From assembly GCF_000746525.1 (NCBI RefSeq), contig NZ_CP009048.1:2349501-2413500 (forward strand): a stretch of DNA of 64,000 bases, in the 5' to 3' direction. A program made the position numbers and the translations under genes. Shown one piece after another: positions 25,224 through 34,332 of the stretch (positions are counted from its first letter, which is position 1; each line of letters begins with the position of its first letter). This DNA comes from Pseudomonas alkylphenolica (lineage in GTDB: Bacteria > Pseudomonadota > Gammaproteobacteria > Pseudomonadales > Pseudomonadaceae). The notes under the pieces were generated by a model. That model had not been told where the DNA came from and searched no databases. It worked only from the letters and a program-made list of their open reading frames with translations.

Positions 25224-25745
25224 TTAGAACTCGGTAGGCTGGATGATCTCAACCCAGTAATCGTCCGGGTCCTTGATGAAGGCCAGGTGCTTCATCCGGC
25301 CGTCGCTCAGGCGCTTCTGGAAAGTCACGCCCAGTTGCTCAAAGCGCTCGCAGGCAGCGCGAATATCCGGTACCGAAATGCAGATATGGCCAAAACCACG
25401 CGGGTCGGTGTTGCCGTTGTGGTAGGCAAAATCCGCGTCGTTTTCAGTGCCGTGGTTGTGGGTCAGCTCGAGGATGCCGGGGATCGATTTCATCCACTCG
25501 GTGCGCTTGGCGGCATCGGCCGGAATCTGCGCCTTGTCGACCAGGGCGAGGAAATACAGGCTGAACTCGGCTTCAGGGAAGTCGCGCTTTTCCACCAGGC
25601 TGAAACCCAGGACACGGGTGTAGAAGTCCAGCGACTTGGCAACGTCCTTGACCCGCAGCATGGTGTGGTTGAAGACAAAGTTCTGGGTCGCGGCATCCGG
25701 TTGCGCGGTGACACCAGGGAGGGTGTCGAGATGGTTCAGGCTCAT
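25224..25745 (-). CDS. gloA: Lactoylglutathione lyase (glyoxalase I)
   Basis: 173 residues. It converts the methylglyoxal-glutathione hemithioacetal to S-lactoylglutathione. Glyoxalase I segments are visible in order: NHTMLRVKDVAKSLDFYTRVLGF, LELTHNHGTEND, GFGHICISVPDI and DDYWVEIIQP. They include the His and Glu metal ligands of both half-sites. GGAG lies upstream of the ATG at 25745; the longer in-frame start would add an unsupported hydrophobic leader. Confidence 0.93.
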   Translation of the reverse strand: MSLNHLDTLPGVTAQPDAATQNFVFNHTMLRVKDVAKSLDFYTRVLGFSLVEKRDFPEAEFSLYFLALVDKAQIPADAAKRTEWMKSIPGILELTHNHGTENDADFAYHNGNTDPRGFGHICISVPDIRAACERFEQLGVTFQKRLSDGRMKHLAFIKDPDDYWVEIIQPTEF

Positions 25746-25864
25746 GGGCACTCCGCTTGAAGAGGCTGGCAACAGCAATGCCAGCAAGACAGTCAGGGCC
25801 ACATGATACGGAACTGAAACAATTGCGCAAACGAATTGCGCCCCGCCTGTGAAGGGCGGGGCGC

Positions 25865-25891
25865 AAGAATTAGAAGCCCGCCGAGGCGGGC
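25865..25891 (-). terminator. Terminator after turB
   Basis: Leftward, GCCCGCCTCGGCGGGC (25891-25876) forms a GC-rich hairpin followed by TTCTAATTCTT. A second strong hairpin (11-bp stem, arms 25837-25847 and 25855-25865) follows at once. Together they isolate turB from gloA. Confidence 0.65.
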
Positions 25892-25962
25892 GTATGGGGC
25901 GCTATTCCGTTAGCGATCTTCATCCTGATTGAGAGGATGTGAAAAAAGTGTGAAGGACACTT

Positions 25963-26328
25963 TCACGAACGCAACCAGCTGTCGACTGTTTTCGCCCCGT
26001 ACTGTTCTTTCCAGGCTTTGAGGCCACGGTGGTTGCCACCTTTGGTTTCAATCAGCTCACCGGTGTGAGGGTTTTCATACACTTTGACCACCCGTGCGCG
26101 GCGGGTTTTCGGTGCGCTCACCGCACCTTTGGCCACGGCTTTGGGGTCGAGAATGGAAATGATATCGCGCAGATTCTTGCCATAGCTGTTCATCAGCTCG
26201 ACAAGTTTGCGTTCGAACTCGATTTCGCGCTTGAGGCCGGCGTCCTTTTTCAGCGCCTCCAGTTGCGCCATCTGTTCTTGAAGCGCTTTTTCGGCAGCAC
26301 GAAACTCTGCAAGTCTGGACACTGTCAT
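25963..26328 (-). CDS. turB: MvaT/MvaU-family H-NS-like silencer (TurB type)
   Basis: 121 residues. The N-terminal coiled coil (about 1-60, RLAEFRAAEKALQEQMAQLEALKK) mediates oligomers. The C-terminal DNA-binding domain has YENPHTGELIETKGGNHRGLKAWKEQYG, the MvaT signature that inserts into the minor groove of AT-rich DNA. AAAGGAGTG precedes the ATG at 26328. It resembles MvaU more than MvaT. The turB symbol rests on similarity and remembered P. putida gene order. Such proteins silence acquired AT-rich genes. Confidence 0.88.
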   Translation of the reverse strand: MTVSRLAEFRAAEKALQEQMAQLEALKKDAGLKREIEFERKLVELMNSYGKNLRDIISILDPKAVAKGAVSAPKTRRARVVKVYENPHTGELIETKGGNHRGLKAWKEQYGAKTVDSWLRS

Positions 26329-26686
26329 CACTCCTTTATGTCTGCAGTGGCCCGGCACGCGTAAAACGAGGAGTAACCTGAATAACGCAGCGAGCACTGG
26401 GTTGGGCACAACATCGCACTAATAAAGAGTGTAGTAGTCCCCGGGCGGCGGGTAAACATATGAAATTTAACTTTGCTGCAATGGAACTTTCTTACTTGTC
26501 TGCGCGTTAATACGAAACAACTAGTCGATTGCCTGCCAAACGCCTTAGACCAAGGTCCAATGGCCCGATATAGAGCGGTTTCGAGATAATTTTCGGTCAG
26601 CCTCGAGCTTTATTGGCGCTGGATGCATTGCCGGTGCCTGGACGGCTGCCGGTTGTTTTTTGTCACTCTTTCGGATTGTGCTTCTG
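26329..26686. other. Divergent turB-oprD intergenic region
   Basis: About 360 bp. The part near 26440-26520 is clearly more AT-rich than the surroundings (AACATATGAAATTTAACTTT), suiting autoregulation by an MvaT-family protein. I see no additional gene, REP or clear operator here. Confidence 0.5.
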
Positions 26687-27976
26687 ATGTTTGCCCCATA
26701 CCCCCTCGCGCCCGGGCGCGGCCTTGCCGGCCTGCTCGCGATGTTCACTGCCGCTTCGACTCAGGCTGCCGGTTTTCTTGAAGACAGCAGTGCCAAAGTC
26801 GAAGCACGCAATGTCTATTTCAATCGCGATTTTCGTGATGGCCATGTCAGTTCCAGTCAGGGCGCTTCGAAACGCGAAGAATGGGCTCAGGGATTCATTC
26901 TCAATGTGCAGTCCGGTTATACCCAGGGCCCTGTAGGCTTTGGCGTCGATGCCCTGGGCATGCTCGGGATCAAGCTCGACTCCAGTCCGGCTGATAGCAA
27001 CAGCGGTTTGATGCCGTCCAGCGGGCATGACCCGCGGGAGTCGGTGGACCAATATGCCAAGCTCGGCCTGACCGCGAAAATGCGCTATTCGAAGACCGTG
27101 CTCAAGTACGGCTCGATGCTGCCGGACATGCCGCTGCTCAAATACAACGACGGCCGCCTGCTGCCGACGATGTTCCAGGGGGCGATGCTCACGTCCGAGG
27201 AAATCAATAACCTCAAGTTCAGCGTTGCCCGTCTGGACAAGTACACCGCGCGCGATTCCACCGATCGCCAGGACATTCGCGTGCACTGCAAGAACAAGCG
27301 CTATGCCTGCAATATCACCGCCGATCATTTCGACATGGCTGGTGTCGATTACAAGTTCAATGAACGCCTGAGCGCCCAATACCAGGTGGCCAAGCTGGAA
27401 AACATCTACCGCCAGCACTTCCTCGGTGTGGTAGCCAGCCAGCCGCTGAGCGTCGGTAGCCTGTCGGCCGACCTGCGCCTGATCAAGAGCGATGACATCG
27501 GCAACGCCCGTGCCGGTGATATCGACCACCGCGCGTTCAGCGGCATGCTCGGCTACAGCCTGGGTGGGCACAAGGTCAGCGCCGGCTGGCAACGCATGTA
27601 CGGTGAAAATTCCATGCCGTACCTTGATGGCAGCAATCCGTACCTGGTCAACTACGCCCAGGTCAACGACTTCGCCGCCGCCCAGGAGCGCTCCTGGCAG
27701 TTGCGCTACGACTACGACTTCAAGGCCCTCGGCGTGCCGGGCTTGAGCTTCTTCACCCGCTATATCAACGGTGACCATATCAAGGTCCCCGGCAGCCTGG
27801 CCGAGGGCAAGGAGTGGGAGCGCGACAGCGAGCTCAAGTACCAGGTCCAGAGCGGCACCTTCAAGGACGTCAGCGTACGCCTGCGTAACTCCACCTACCG
27901 CAGCAACTACGAGAAGTGGGCGCGGGACATGGACGAAACGCGGGTAATCGTCAGCTACAACTTCTCGATCTGGTAA
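26687..27976 (+). CDS. OprD-family outer membrane porin
   Basis: 429 residues. An Arg-containing, hydrophobic signal peptide (to about STQA-AGFLEDS) is followed by an 18-strand-type barrel with alternating aromatic strands. The OprD hallmark begins DSSAKVEARNVYFNRDFRD and the chain ends with a Trp (YNFSIW), the usual outer-membrane targeting residue. It imports small carboxylates, amino acids or peptides; the substrate cannot be told. The ATG at 26687 is the first in frame, with no strong ribosome site. cobF follows on the same strand after 68 bp. Confidence 0.88.
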   Translation: MFAPYPLAPGRGLAGLLAMFTAASTQAAGFLEDSSAKVEARNVYFNRDFRDGHVSSSQGASKREEWAQGFILNVQSGYTQGPVGFGVDALGMLGIKLDSSPADSNSGLMPSSGHDPRESVDQYAKLGLTAKMRYSKTVLKYGSMLPDMPLLKYNDGRLLPTMFQGAMLTSEEINNLKFSVARLDKYTARDSTDRQDIRVHCKNKRYACNITADHFDMAGVDYKFNERLSAQYQVAKLENIYRQHFLGVVASQPLSVGSLSADLRLIKSDDIGNARAGDIDHRAFSGMLGYSLGGHKVSAGWQRMYGENSMPYLDGSNPYLVNYAQVNDFAAAQERSWQLRYDYDFKALGVPGLSFFTRYINGDHIKVPGSLAEGKEWERDSELKYQVQSGTFKDVSVRLRNSTYRSNYEKWARDMDETRVIVSYNFSIW

Positions 27977-28044
27977 GCAGCGCATTGCCACTGCCCCTCG
28001 GCCGGCCGACAATGGCGGCTGGCCGAGCCGTGGAATGAACTGCA

Positions 28045-28794
28045 ATGAAACAGCTGTTGTTGATCGGTATCGGGCCGGGCAATCCGCGCCAGATCACCCT
28101 TGAGGCCATCGATGCGCTGAACCGTGCCCAGGTGTTCTTCGTCCTCGATAAAGGCGCGGTCAAGGATGAGCTGCTGCAACTGCGCAAGGACATTCTCGAA
28201 CGCTATATCCAGCAGCCGGGCTATCGCCTGGTGCAGGTCGAGGATCCGCAGCGTGAGGGTGCAGCCAGCGACTATGTCGGTGCCGTGCATGACTGGCACC
28301 ACAAGCGTGCCACGCTCTATGCCCGCTTGATCGAAAGCGAACTGGCCGAGGGCGAGTGCGGCGCCTTTCTGCTGTGGGGCGAGCCAACCCTGTATGACAG
28401 CACCCTGCGCATCCTCGATCTGGTGCAGGCCGCTGGCGTCGGCATCGCGCTTGAAGTCATTCCCGGTATCAGCAGCGTACAGGCCCTGGCGGCCCGCCAC
28501 CGGATTCCCTTGAACCGTATTGGTGAGCCACTGACCGTCCTGCCAGGCCGGCGCCTGGCCGAACAGTCACGGATCGACAACCTGGTGGTGATGCTCGACG
28601 GTCAATGCGCGTTCGCCGCGCTCGACGACCCCGAGCTGCTGATTTACTGGGGCGCCTACCTCGGTACCGCCGACGAGATCCTCATCGCCGGGCCGTTGCA
28701 GGCGGTGCGCCAACAGATTCTTCAGCAGCGCGAGCAGGCCCGTGCGCGCAAGGGCTGGATCATGGACACGTATCTGCTGCGCCGGCCGCTGTAG
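28045..28794 (+). CDS. cobF: Precorrin-6A synthase (deacetylating) CobF
   Basis: 249 residues, of the tetrapyrrole methylase family. It methylates C-1 of precorrin-5 and releases acetate in aerobic cobalamin synthesis. GIGPGNPRQIT at the N-terminus and EVIPGISSVQALAARHRIPLN near 137-157 are the SAM-binding family motifs. It is isolated from other cob genes here. Its 3' end overlaps the convergent glycosyltransferase gene by 35 bp. Confidence 0.9.
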   Translation: MKQLLLIGIGPGNPRQITLEAIDALNRAQVFFVLDKGAVKDELLQLRKDILERYIQQPGYRLVQVEDPQREGAASDYVGAVHDWHHKRATLYARLIESELAEGECGAFLLWGEPTLYDSTLRILDLVQAAGVGIALEVIPGISSVQALAARHRIPLNRIGEPLTVLPGRRLAEQSRIDNLVVMLDGQCAFAALDDPELLIYWGAYLGTADEILIAGPLQAVRQQILQQREQARARKGWIMDTYLLRRPL

Positions 28795-30079
28795 CCAGGC
28801 GGTTTTTCGCTTCGATCCATTGCGCCATGTACTGGGTGCTCTTGTGCTGGTGGTGACGCAGCATGGCCCCGGTGAAGTTGAACAAGCGGTGCTGGTCCAG
28901 ATCGCCCAGTGCGTACTCGATGCGTTCGACCAGCGCAGTGCTGTGCTGGCGTCGGTCATAGCGCGCGGCAAGCAGCTGCAAACCCTGTTGTTGCGCTTGC
29001 TGCCAGCGTGCCGGGTCGTTGTACAGCTGCACCGCAGCTTCGGCCAGCGCTTCGCCGGTGCTGGCCACCGCGCCCGGCCAGGGCAGGGCGCCGTGCATGG
29101 CTTCGGCGCCGATTGGCGTGGTCACGCTGGGGGTGCCGCAGAGCATGGCGTCGGTCAGCTTGCCCTTGATCCCGGCGCCGAAGCGCAGCGGTGCCAGGCA
29201 AATGCGCGCATTGCTCATCACCTCCAGGGCATCCTCGGCCCAGTTCATGATGTGGAAGCCTTCGGCAGGCTTGTGCAGCGCCGTGGCCTTCGGTGGCGTG
29301 TAGGCGCCGTAGATGTGCAACTGCGCCTGGGGCAGGCGGCGGCGGATGATCGGCCACAGCGTATTCTTCATCCACAACACGGCATCCCAGTTCGGGGCGT
29401 GGCGGAAGTTGCCGATGCTGAGGAAGTGCGCACGCTCGTCGTAAGGCTTGAACGCTGCGCCGGGCACATCGACCATCAGCGGGCACCAGTGCAGCAGGTG
29501 CTCGGGCACGCCGAAGCCGTTGATCAGCAGGTCGATCTCGACGTCCGAGATCATCAGGCTCAGGTCGCTGCGGTAGATGGCCGCCAGTTCGCGCAGGGTC
29601 TGGTCGGCCGAGGCCATCTGCCGATACAGCTCGGGGCCGGAGGTGGCGAACAGCGCGCGGAAGTCGTTGGGGTCCAGCCCTTCGATCAGGCGGCGGCGCA
29701 GCAGTTGTTGACGGGCGTCGCGCAGGCTTTGCAGGTCCGAGGTTTCCAGTACGCGCAAGGCGTTGGGGCAGTGTTTTTCCACGCGCCAGCCGAATTGCTC
29801 TTCCATCATGAAACGGTCGAACAGCACCACATCCGGGGCCAGTTCACTGACGAACTGGTCGAAACTGCTGTCATTGAGGGTAATGGCCTGTTCGGCAATG
29901 CCCAGCTCGGCAAGATCTGCCTTGTGCTCCCCGACCGTCGCCGGGCTGCTGAAGGTTACGCGCCAGCCACGTTGGACGAAACTCTCGAGGATCTGTACCA
30001 CATGCCCGCCGGCGGCCGAGGAGCGCGGTTCGGGCCAGACGTAGCCGATGACCAGGACGTTGAGGGCGGGCTTGAGCAT
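28760..30079 (-). CDS. Glycosyltransferase, GT4-like
   Basis: 439 residues. A two-Rossmann GT-B layout is suggested by the N-terminal NVLVIGYVWPEPRSSAAGGHV loop and a C-terminal nucleotide-sugar part (SIGNFRHAPNWDAVLW, LHIYGAY, RICLAPLRFGAGIKGKLTDAMLCGTPSVTTPIGAEAM). No membrane segment is seen. The acceptor and sugar are unknown. It stands alone, with a REP pair upstream of its start. Confidence 0.83.
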   Translation of the reverse strand: MLKPALNVLVIGYVWPEPRSSAAGGHVVQILESFVQRGWRVTFSSPATVGEHKADLAELGIAEQAITLNDSSFDQFVSELAPDVVLFDRFMMEEQFGWRVEKHCPNALRVLETSDLQSLRDARQQLLRRRLIEGLDPNDFRALFATSGPELYRQMASADQTLRELAAIYRSDLSLMISDVEIDLLINGFGVPEHLLHWCPLMVDVPGAAFKPYDERAHFLSIGNFRHAPNWDAVLWMKNTLWPIIRRRLPQAQLHIYGAYTPPKATALHKPAEGFHIMNWAEDALEVMSNARICLAPLRFGAGIKGKLTDAMLCGTPSVTTPIGAEAMHGALPWPGAVASTGEALAEAAVQLYNDPARWQQAQQQGLQLLAARYDRRQHSTALVERIEYALGDLDQHRLFNFTGAMLRHHQHKSTQYMAQWIEAKNRLATAAGAADTCP

Positions 30080-30117
30080 GAGGGGAAGAGGCCTTGGAAA
30101 AAGTGCCTATTCTACAG

Positions 30118-30205
30118 GGTGGGAGCGGGCTTGCCCCGCGATTTGTGTTGTGCCAGTTACATTGAATCGCGGGGCAAGTCGGGTCGCCGCACCGCCGCTC
30201 CCACC
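30118..30205. repeat. REP pair with long-variant arm, overlapping a response-regulator gene
   Basis: The left unit is GGTGGGAGCGGGCTTGCCCC. The right unit is the long variant (GCGGGGCAAGTCGGGTCGCC, then GCACCGCCGCTCCCACC). The right half encodes the last 16 residues of the receiver protein at 30157-30561. Confidence 0.92.
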
Positions 30206-30561
30206 GACAGTATGCTTTGCACCTTGTCGCGCAATTGATCGATGCTGAACGGCTTGCCGATCAGGTGTGTGCCCTCGGGTACGTCGAGGTTGTCACCATA
30301 GCCACTGGCAAACAGTATCGGTAGCAACGGCCTTGCCTCTTGCGCCTTGACCGCCAGCGCCTTGCCGTCCATGTCCGGCAGGCCGATATCGGTCATCATC
30401 AGCGCCAGTGTCTGCTCAGGATCCTCGAGGATCTTCAGGGCGTTCTCAGCGTCCTGGGCCTCGACGACCGTATAGCCCAGCGCTTCCAGCACTTCGACGA
30501 TCAGCATGCGCACAATCGCGTCATCTTCGACAACCAGAAGGGCGGGGGCAGATGAGGGCAT
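30157..30561 (-). CDS. Single-domain response regulator with REP-encoded tail
   Basis: 134 residues. A CheY-like receiver occupies about 7-118, with acidic D13/D14, phosphoacceptor D58 (MTDIGLPDMDG), and Lys in LIGKPFS. There is no output domain. The end, SVGAAVRRPDLPRDSM, comes from the REP at 30118-30205; a normal receiver would stop near QSIL. It is divergent from the hybrid-kinase/CheR/CheB operon and may be its phosphorelay partner, which is inference. Confidence 0.85.
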   Translation of the reverse strand: MPSSAPALLVVEDDAIVRMLIVEVLEALGYTVVEAQDAENALKILEDPEQTLALMMTDIGLPDMDGKALAVKAQEARPLLPILFASGYGDNLDVPEGTHLIGKPFSIDQLRDKVQSILSVGAAVRRPDLPRDSM

Positions 30562-30837
30562 GGCAAAGGTCCTGTACTAATGTCTGTTCATATTCTGTAA
30601 GCCAGGTGTGGCCTGAAGTTCCCTGCTGCCTGTGCAGGATAGCGATGTGCACACCCGCAGGGAACGATTGGCGTCTGTTGACCTCAAATGCTGGCTAAAT
30701 GCCCTGTCAGCACCGGCAAAGCTGGTTAGACTCAGGGTCAGAAGGCCGCAGGGATCGCCTTCGCAGCGAAAAATAGAACAATTACTCGAAAATCCGCCAC
30801 ACTTCTTTTGTTTGATTCACTTGCTTGGATGTATGTG

Positions 30838-33800
30838 ATGATTCAACCAGCCTCGATAGATCAGCAAAGCTTTCGCAAGTTGCTGAGCCGCAACATCGGC
30901 CTGCCTCTGGGCGTCGGCCTGCTCAGCGCTGTAGTGTTCATAGCCATGATCAATTACCTGTTGTCGGCCATTCAGTGGGTGGAACATACCGACCGGGTGA
31001 TCAACAACGCCAACGAGGCGGTCAAGCTGTCGATCGATATGGAAACCGGCATGCGCGGCTTCCTGATCACCGCTGACGAGCGCTTTCTCGAACCTTACGA
31101 GGTGGCCAAGCCACAAGTGCTGTCCGGCCTGATGAGCCTGCAGACGATGGTGACCGACAATCCGCAGCAGGTCGACCGGCTGGAGCGCTTGATGGCGCTG
31201 CAGCAAGAGTGGAATACCTTTGCCAGTCAGGTGATCAGTCTGCGCCGTCAGGACAGTGACTACCAGGAACCGATCCGGGCCGGTCGCGGCAAGCGCATCA
31301 CCGACGAAATCCGCAAGGAATTCGCTACCTTCATCGGCATGGAACAACAGCTGCGGGTCGCCCGTAACGAGCAGGTCAGCACCCTGACGCGGGTGGCGAT
31401 TTCCGTGTACCTGGTGTTCATCATCCTGCTCAGTGCTTTGTTGGCGTTCCTCGGGCGCCGCGATCTGTTGGCGTTGTCCTCCAGCTACACCAGCAACCTG
31501 CAAGCCCAGCAACGTTCGACCCAGCGCCTGGAACAGCAAGCCTGGTTACGCAGCGGGCAGACGCAACTGGCCGGGCAGGTGCTCGGGCAACTGACGCTGC
31601 CGATGCTGGGCAACAATATCCTGCGCTTTTTCGCCACCTACCTGGGCAGTGTGGTGGCGGCGCTTTACGTGCGTGATGACCAGGGTGCTTTGCGGCGGGT
31701 GGCAAGCTACGGCTTTTCTGCCGAGCAGGAAGCCCGTGAACAGCTGATCGGCCATCAGCAAGGCCTGCTCGCCCAGGCGGTGAGCCAGGGGCGCCTGCTG
31801 CGTCTTGATGACGTGCCTGAGGACTACTTCAAGGTCAACTCCGGCTTGGGTGAAGGGTTGCCGCGCAGTGTGCTGATGGTGCCGACCAGCAACGACGGGC
31901 AGATCAACGGGGTGGTCGAGCTGGGTTTCCTGCGGCCGCTGACTGATCGCGATATCGAACTGCTCGAGCTGGTCGCTGACAACCTCGGCACCTCCATTGA
32001 AAGTGCCCGCTATCGTCAACGCCTGCAGGACGTGCTGGCCGAAACCCAGCAGCTCAACGAAGAGTTGCAGGTGCAGCAGGAAGAGCTGAAATCCGCCAAC
32101 GAGGAACTCGAAGAACAGTCGCGGGTGCTCAAGGAGTCCCAGGCCCATCTGGAGACCCAGCAAGCCGAACTGGAACAGACCAATGAGCAACTGGCCGAAC
32201 GCACCCAGGCCCTGGCCGAGCAGCGCGATGCGCTGAACCGCAAGAACAGCGAACTGAACCAGGCCCAGGCCGAGCTGCAGACGCGCGCCGAGGAGCTGCA
32301 GCGCTCCAGCAAGTACAAGTCTGAGTTTCTCGCCAACATGTCTCATGAGCTGCGTACACCGCTGAACAGCTCGCTGATCCTGGCCAAATTGCTGGCGGAG
32401 AACGCTCAGGAGAATCTCAGCGAAGAGCAGGTCAAGTTTGCCGAGTCGATCTACTCGGCGGGTAACGACCTGCTCAACCTGATCAACGACATTCTCGACA
32501 TCGCCAAGGTCGAAGCCGGCAAGCTTGAAGTACGCCCGGAGGCCACCCAGCTGGTGCGTTTGACCGAAGGCCTGCAATCGCTGTTCGAACCGCTGGCCAG
32601 CGACAAGCAGTTGAGCTTTAGCGTGGTCATCGAACCCGAGGTACCGAGCACGTTGTACACCGACCGCCAGCGTCTGGAACAGATCCTCAAGAACCTGCTG
32701 TCCAATGCCGTGAAATTCACCGAGAAAGGCCAGGTCAGCCTCACCGTCAGCCTGCAGCCGGGTACCGGCATTGTGTTCGCTGTGCGCGACAGCGGTATCG
32801 GCATCGCGGCCGATCAGCAACAGCGTATTTTCGAAGCCTTTCACCAGGCCGATGGCACCAGCAACCGACGTTATGGTGGCACCGGCCTGGGCTTGTCGAT
32901 CTCCCGCGATCTGGCGCAACTGCTCGGGGGGCAGATCAGTGTCGACAGCAGCCTGGGCAAGGGCAGTGTGTTCAGCCTGATCCTGCCGGAGCGCTATGAG
33001 CCGGTCGACAGCCAAGGGCCGGCACTGATCGTCAATCAGCCCCTGGCCACAGTCGTTGCAGCAGAACCCGAGGCGCCGGTCGACGTTGCCATGCCTGCGC
33101 GCAGCACACCGGCGTTTGCCGATGACCGGGCGCTGGCACCGTTCAGCAACCGCTGCATTCTGGTGATCGAGGATGAACCGAATTTCGCCCGCATTCTCTT
33201 TGATCTTGCCCATGAACTGGGTTACAGCTGCCTGGTCGCCCAGGCCGCCGACGAAGGTTTCGAGCTGGCCGCAGGGTTCATTCCCGACGCCATCCTGCTC
33301 GACATGCGCCTGCCGGATCACTCCGGCCTGACCGTGCTGCAACGGCTCAAGGAGCAGGCCGGCACCCGCCACATTCCGGTGCATATCATTTCTGTCGAAG
33401 ACCGGGTGGAGGCGGCCATGCACATGGGCGCCGTCGGCTATGCGGTGAAACCCACCAGCCGTGAAGAACTCAAGGCCGTGTTTGCGCGCCTGGAGGCCAA
33501 GCTGACCCAGAAGCTCAAGCACATTCTGCTGGTCGAAGACGATGATCTGCAGCGTGAGAGCATTGCCCGGCTGATTGGCGACGATGACATCGAGATCACC
33601 GCTGTCGGCCTGGCCCAGGAAGCCCTGGACCTGCTGCGCGAGAACGTCTACGACTGCATGATCATCGACCTGAAACTGCCGGACATGCTCGGCAACGAGC
33701 TGCTCAAACGCATGTCGTCCGAGGATATCCGCGCCTTCCCGCCGGTGATCATCTATACCGGGCGCAACCTGACCCGCGATGAAGAGGCCGACCTGCTCAA

Positions 33801-34332
33801 GTACTCGCGCTCGATCATCATCAAGGGCGCGCGCTCGCCGGAGCGGCTGCTGGATGAGGTGACACTGTTTCTGCACAAAGTCGAGTCGACGCTGTCTCAT
33901 GAACGTCAGCGCATGCTCAAGACCGCACGCAGTCGCGACAAGGTCTTCGAAGGGCGCAAACTGCTCCTGGTCGACGACGATGTACGGAACATTTTCGCCC
34001 TGACCAGTGCGCTCGAGCACAAAGGCGCGATCGTCGAAATCGCCCGCAATGGCCGCGAGGCCATCGAACGGCTGGAACAGCACGTCGATATCGACCTGGT
34101 GCTGATGGACGTGATGATGCCGGAGATGGATGGCTATGAAGCCACCCGGCTGATCCGCCAGCAACCGCGCTGGCGCAAACTGCCGATCATCGCGGTGACG
34201 GCCAAGGCCATGAAGGATGACCAGCAGCGTTGCCTGCAGGCCGGCGCCAATGATTACCTGGCCAAGCCCATTGACCTTGACCGTCTGTTCTCGCTGATCC
34301 GTGTCTGGCTGCCGCAACTGGAGCGAATTTGA
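30838..34332 (+). CDS. Hybrid sensor histidine kinase (CHASE3-GAF-HisKA-HATPase-3 x REC)
   Basis: 1164 residues. TM1 at about 20-40, an extracytoplasmic CHASE3-type helical sensor with METGMRGFLITADERFLEPY, and TM2 near 190-212. A GAF domain (about 245-390), a long coiled coil (about 395-490, heptad EELQVQQEELKSANEELEEQ), HisKA with His503 (ANMSHELRTPLN) and HATPase_c (DSGIGIA, GGTGLGLSI) follow. Three receivers have phosphoacceptors near D822, D944 and D1091. It is the first gene of a four-gene operon with 4-7 bp overlaps. The ATG at 30838 was preferred; upstream in-frame starts are close by. Confidence 0.92.
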   Translation: MIQPASIDQQSFRKLLSRNIGLPLGVGLLSAVVFIAMINYLLSAIQWVEHTDRVINNANEAVKLSIDMETGMRGFLITADERFLEPYEVAKPQVLSGLMSLQTMVTDNPQQVDRLERLMALQQEWNTFASQVISLRRQDSDYQEPIRAGRGKRITDEIRKEFATFIGMEQQLRVARNEQVSTLTRVAISVYLVFIILLSALLAFLGRRDLLALSSSYTSNLQAQQRSTQRLEQQAWLRSGQTQLAGQVLGQLTLPMLGNNILRFFATYLGSVVAALYVRDDQGALRRVASYGFSAEQEAREQLIGHQQGLLAQAVSQGRLLRLDDVPEDYFKVNSGLGEGLPRSVLMVPTSNDGQINGVVELGFLRPLTDRDIELLELVADNLGTSIESARYRQRLQDVLAETQQLNEELQVQQEELKSANEELEEQSRVLKESQAHLETQQAELEQTNEQLAERTQALAEQRDALNRKNSELNQAQAELQTRAEELQRSSKYKSEFLANMSHELRTPLNSSLILAKLLAENAQENLSEEQVKFAESIYSAGNDLLNLINDILDIAKVEAGKLEVRPEATQLVRLTEGLQSLFEPLASDKQLSFSVVIEPEVPSTLYTDRQRLEQILKNLLSNAVKFTEKGQVSLTVSLQPGTGIVFAVRDSGIGIAADQQQRIFEAFHQADGTSNRRYGGTGLGLSISRDLAQLLGGQISVDSSLGKGSVFSLILPERYEPVDSQGPALIVNQPLATVVAAEPEAPVDVAMPARSTPAFADDRALAPFSNRCILVIEDEPNFARILFDLAHELGYSCLVAQAADEGFELAAGFIPDAILLDMRLPDHSGLTVLQRLKEQAGTRHIPVHIISVEDRVEAAMHMGAVGYAVKPTSREELKAVFARLEAKLTQKLKHILLVEDDDLQRESIARLIGDDDIEITAVGLAQEALDLLRENVYDCMIIDLKLPDMLGNELLKRMSSEDIRAFPPVIIYTGRNLTRDEEADLLKYSRSIIIKGARSPERLLDEVTLFLHKVESTLSHERQRMLKTARSRDKVFEGRKLLLVDDDVRNIFALTSALEHKGAIVEIARNGREAIERLEQHVDIDLVLMDVMMPEMDGYEATRLIRQQPRWRKLPIIAVTAKAMKDDQQRCLQAGANDYLAKPIDLDRLFSLIRVWLPQLERI

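Noticed and set aside
28742..30238. 498-residue open frame antisense to the glycosyltransferase
   Set aside because: It has no motifs and is opposite a recognisable enzyme gene.
31546..34317. 923-residue open frame antisense to the hybrid kinase
   Set aside because: The forward strand has complete kinase and receiver motifs; the antisense frame is low complexity, with no recognisable domain.
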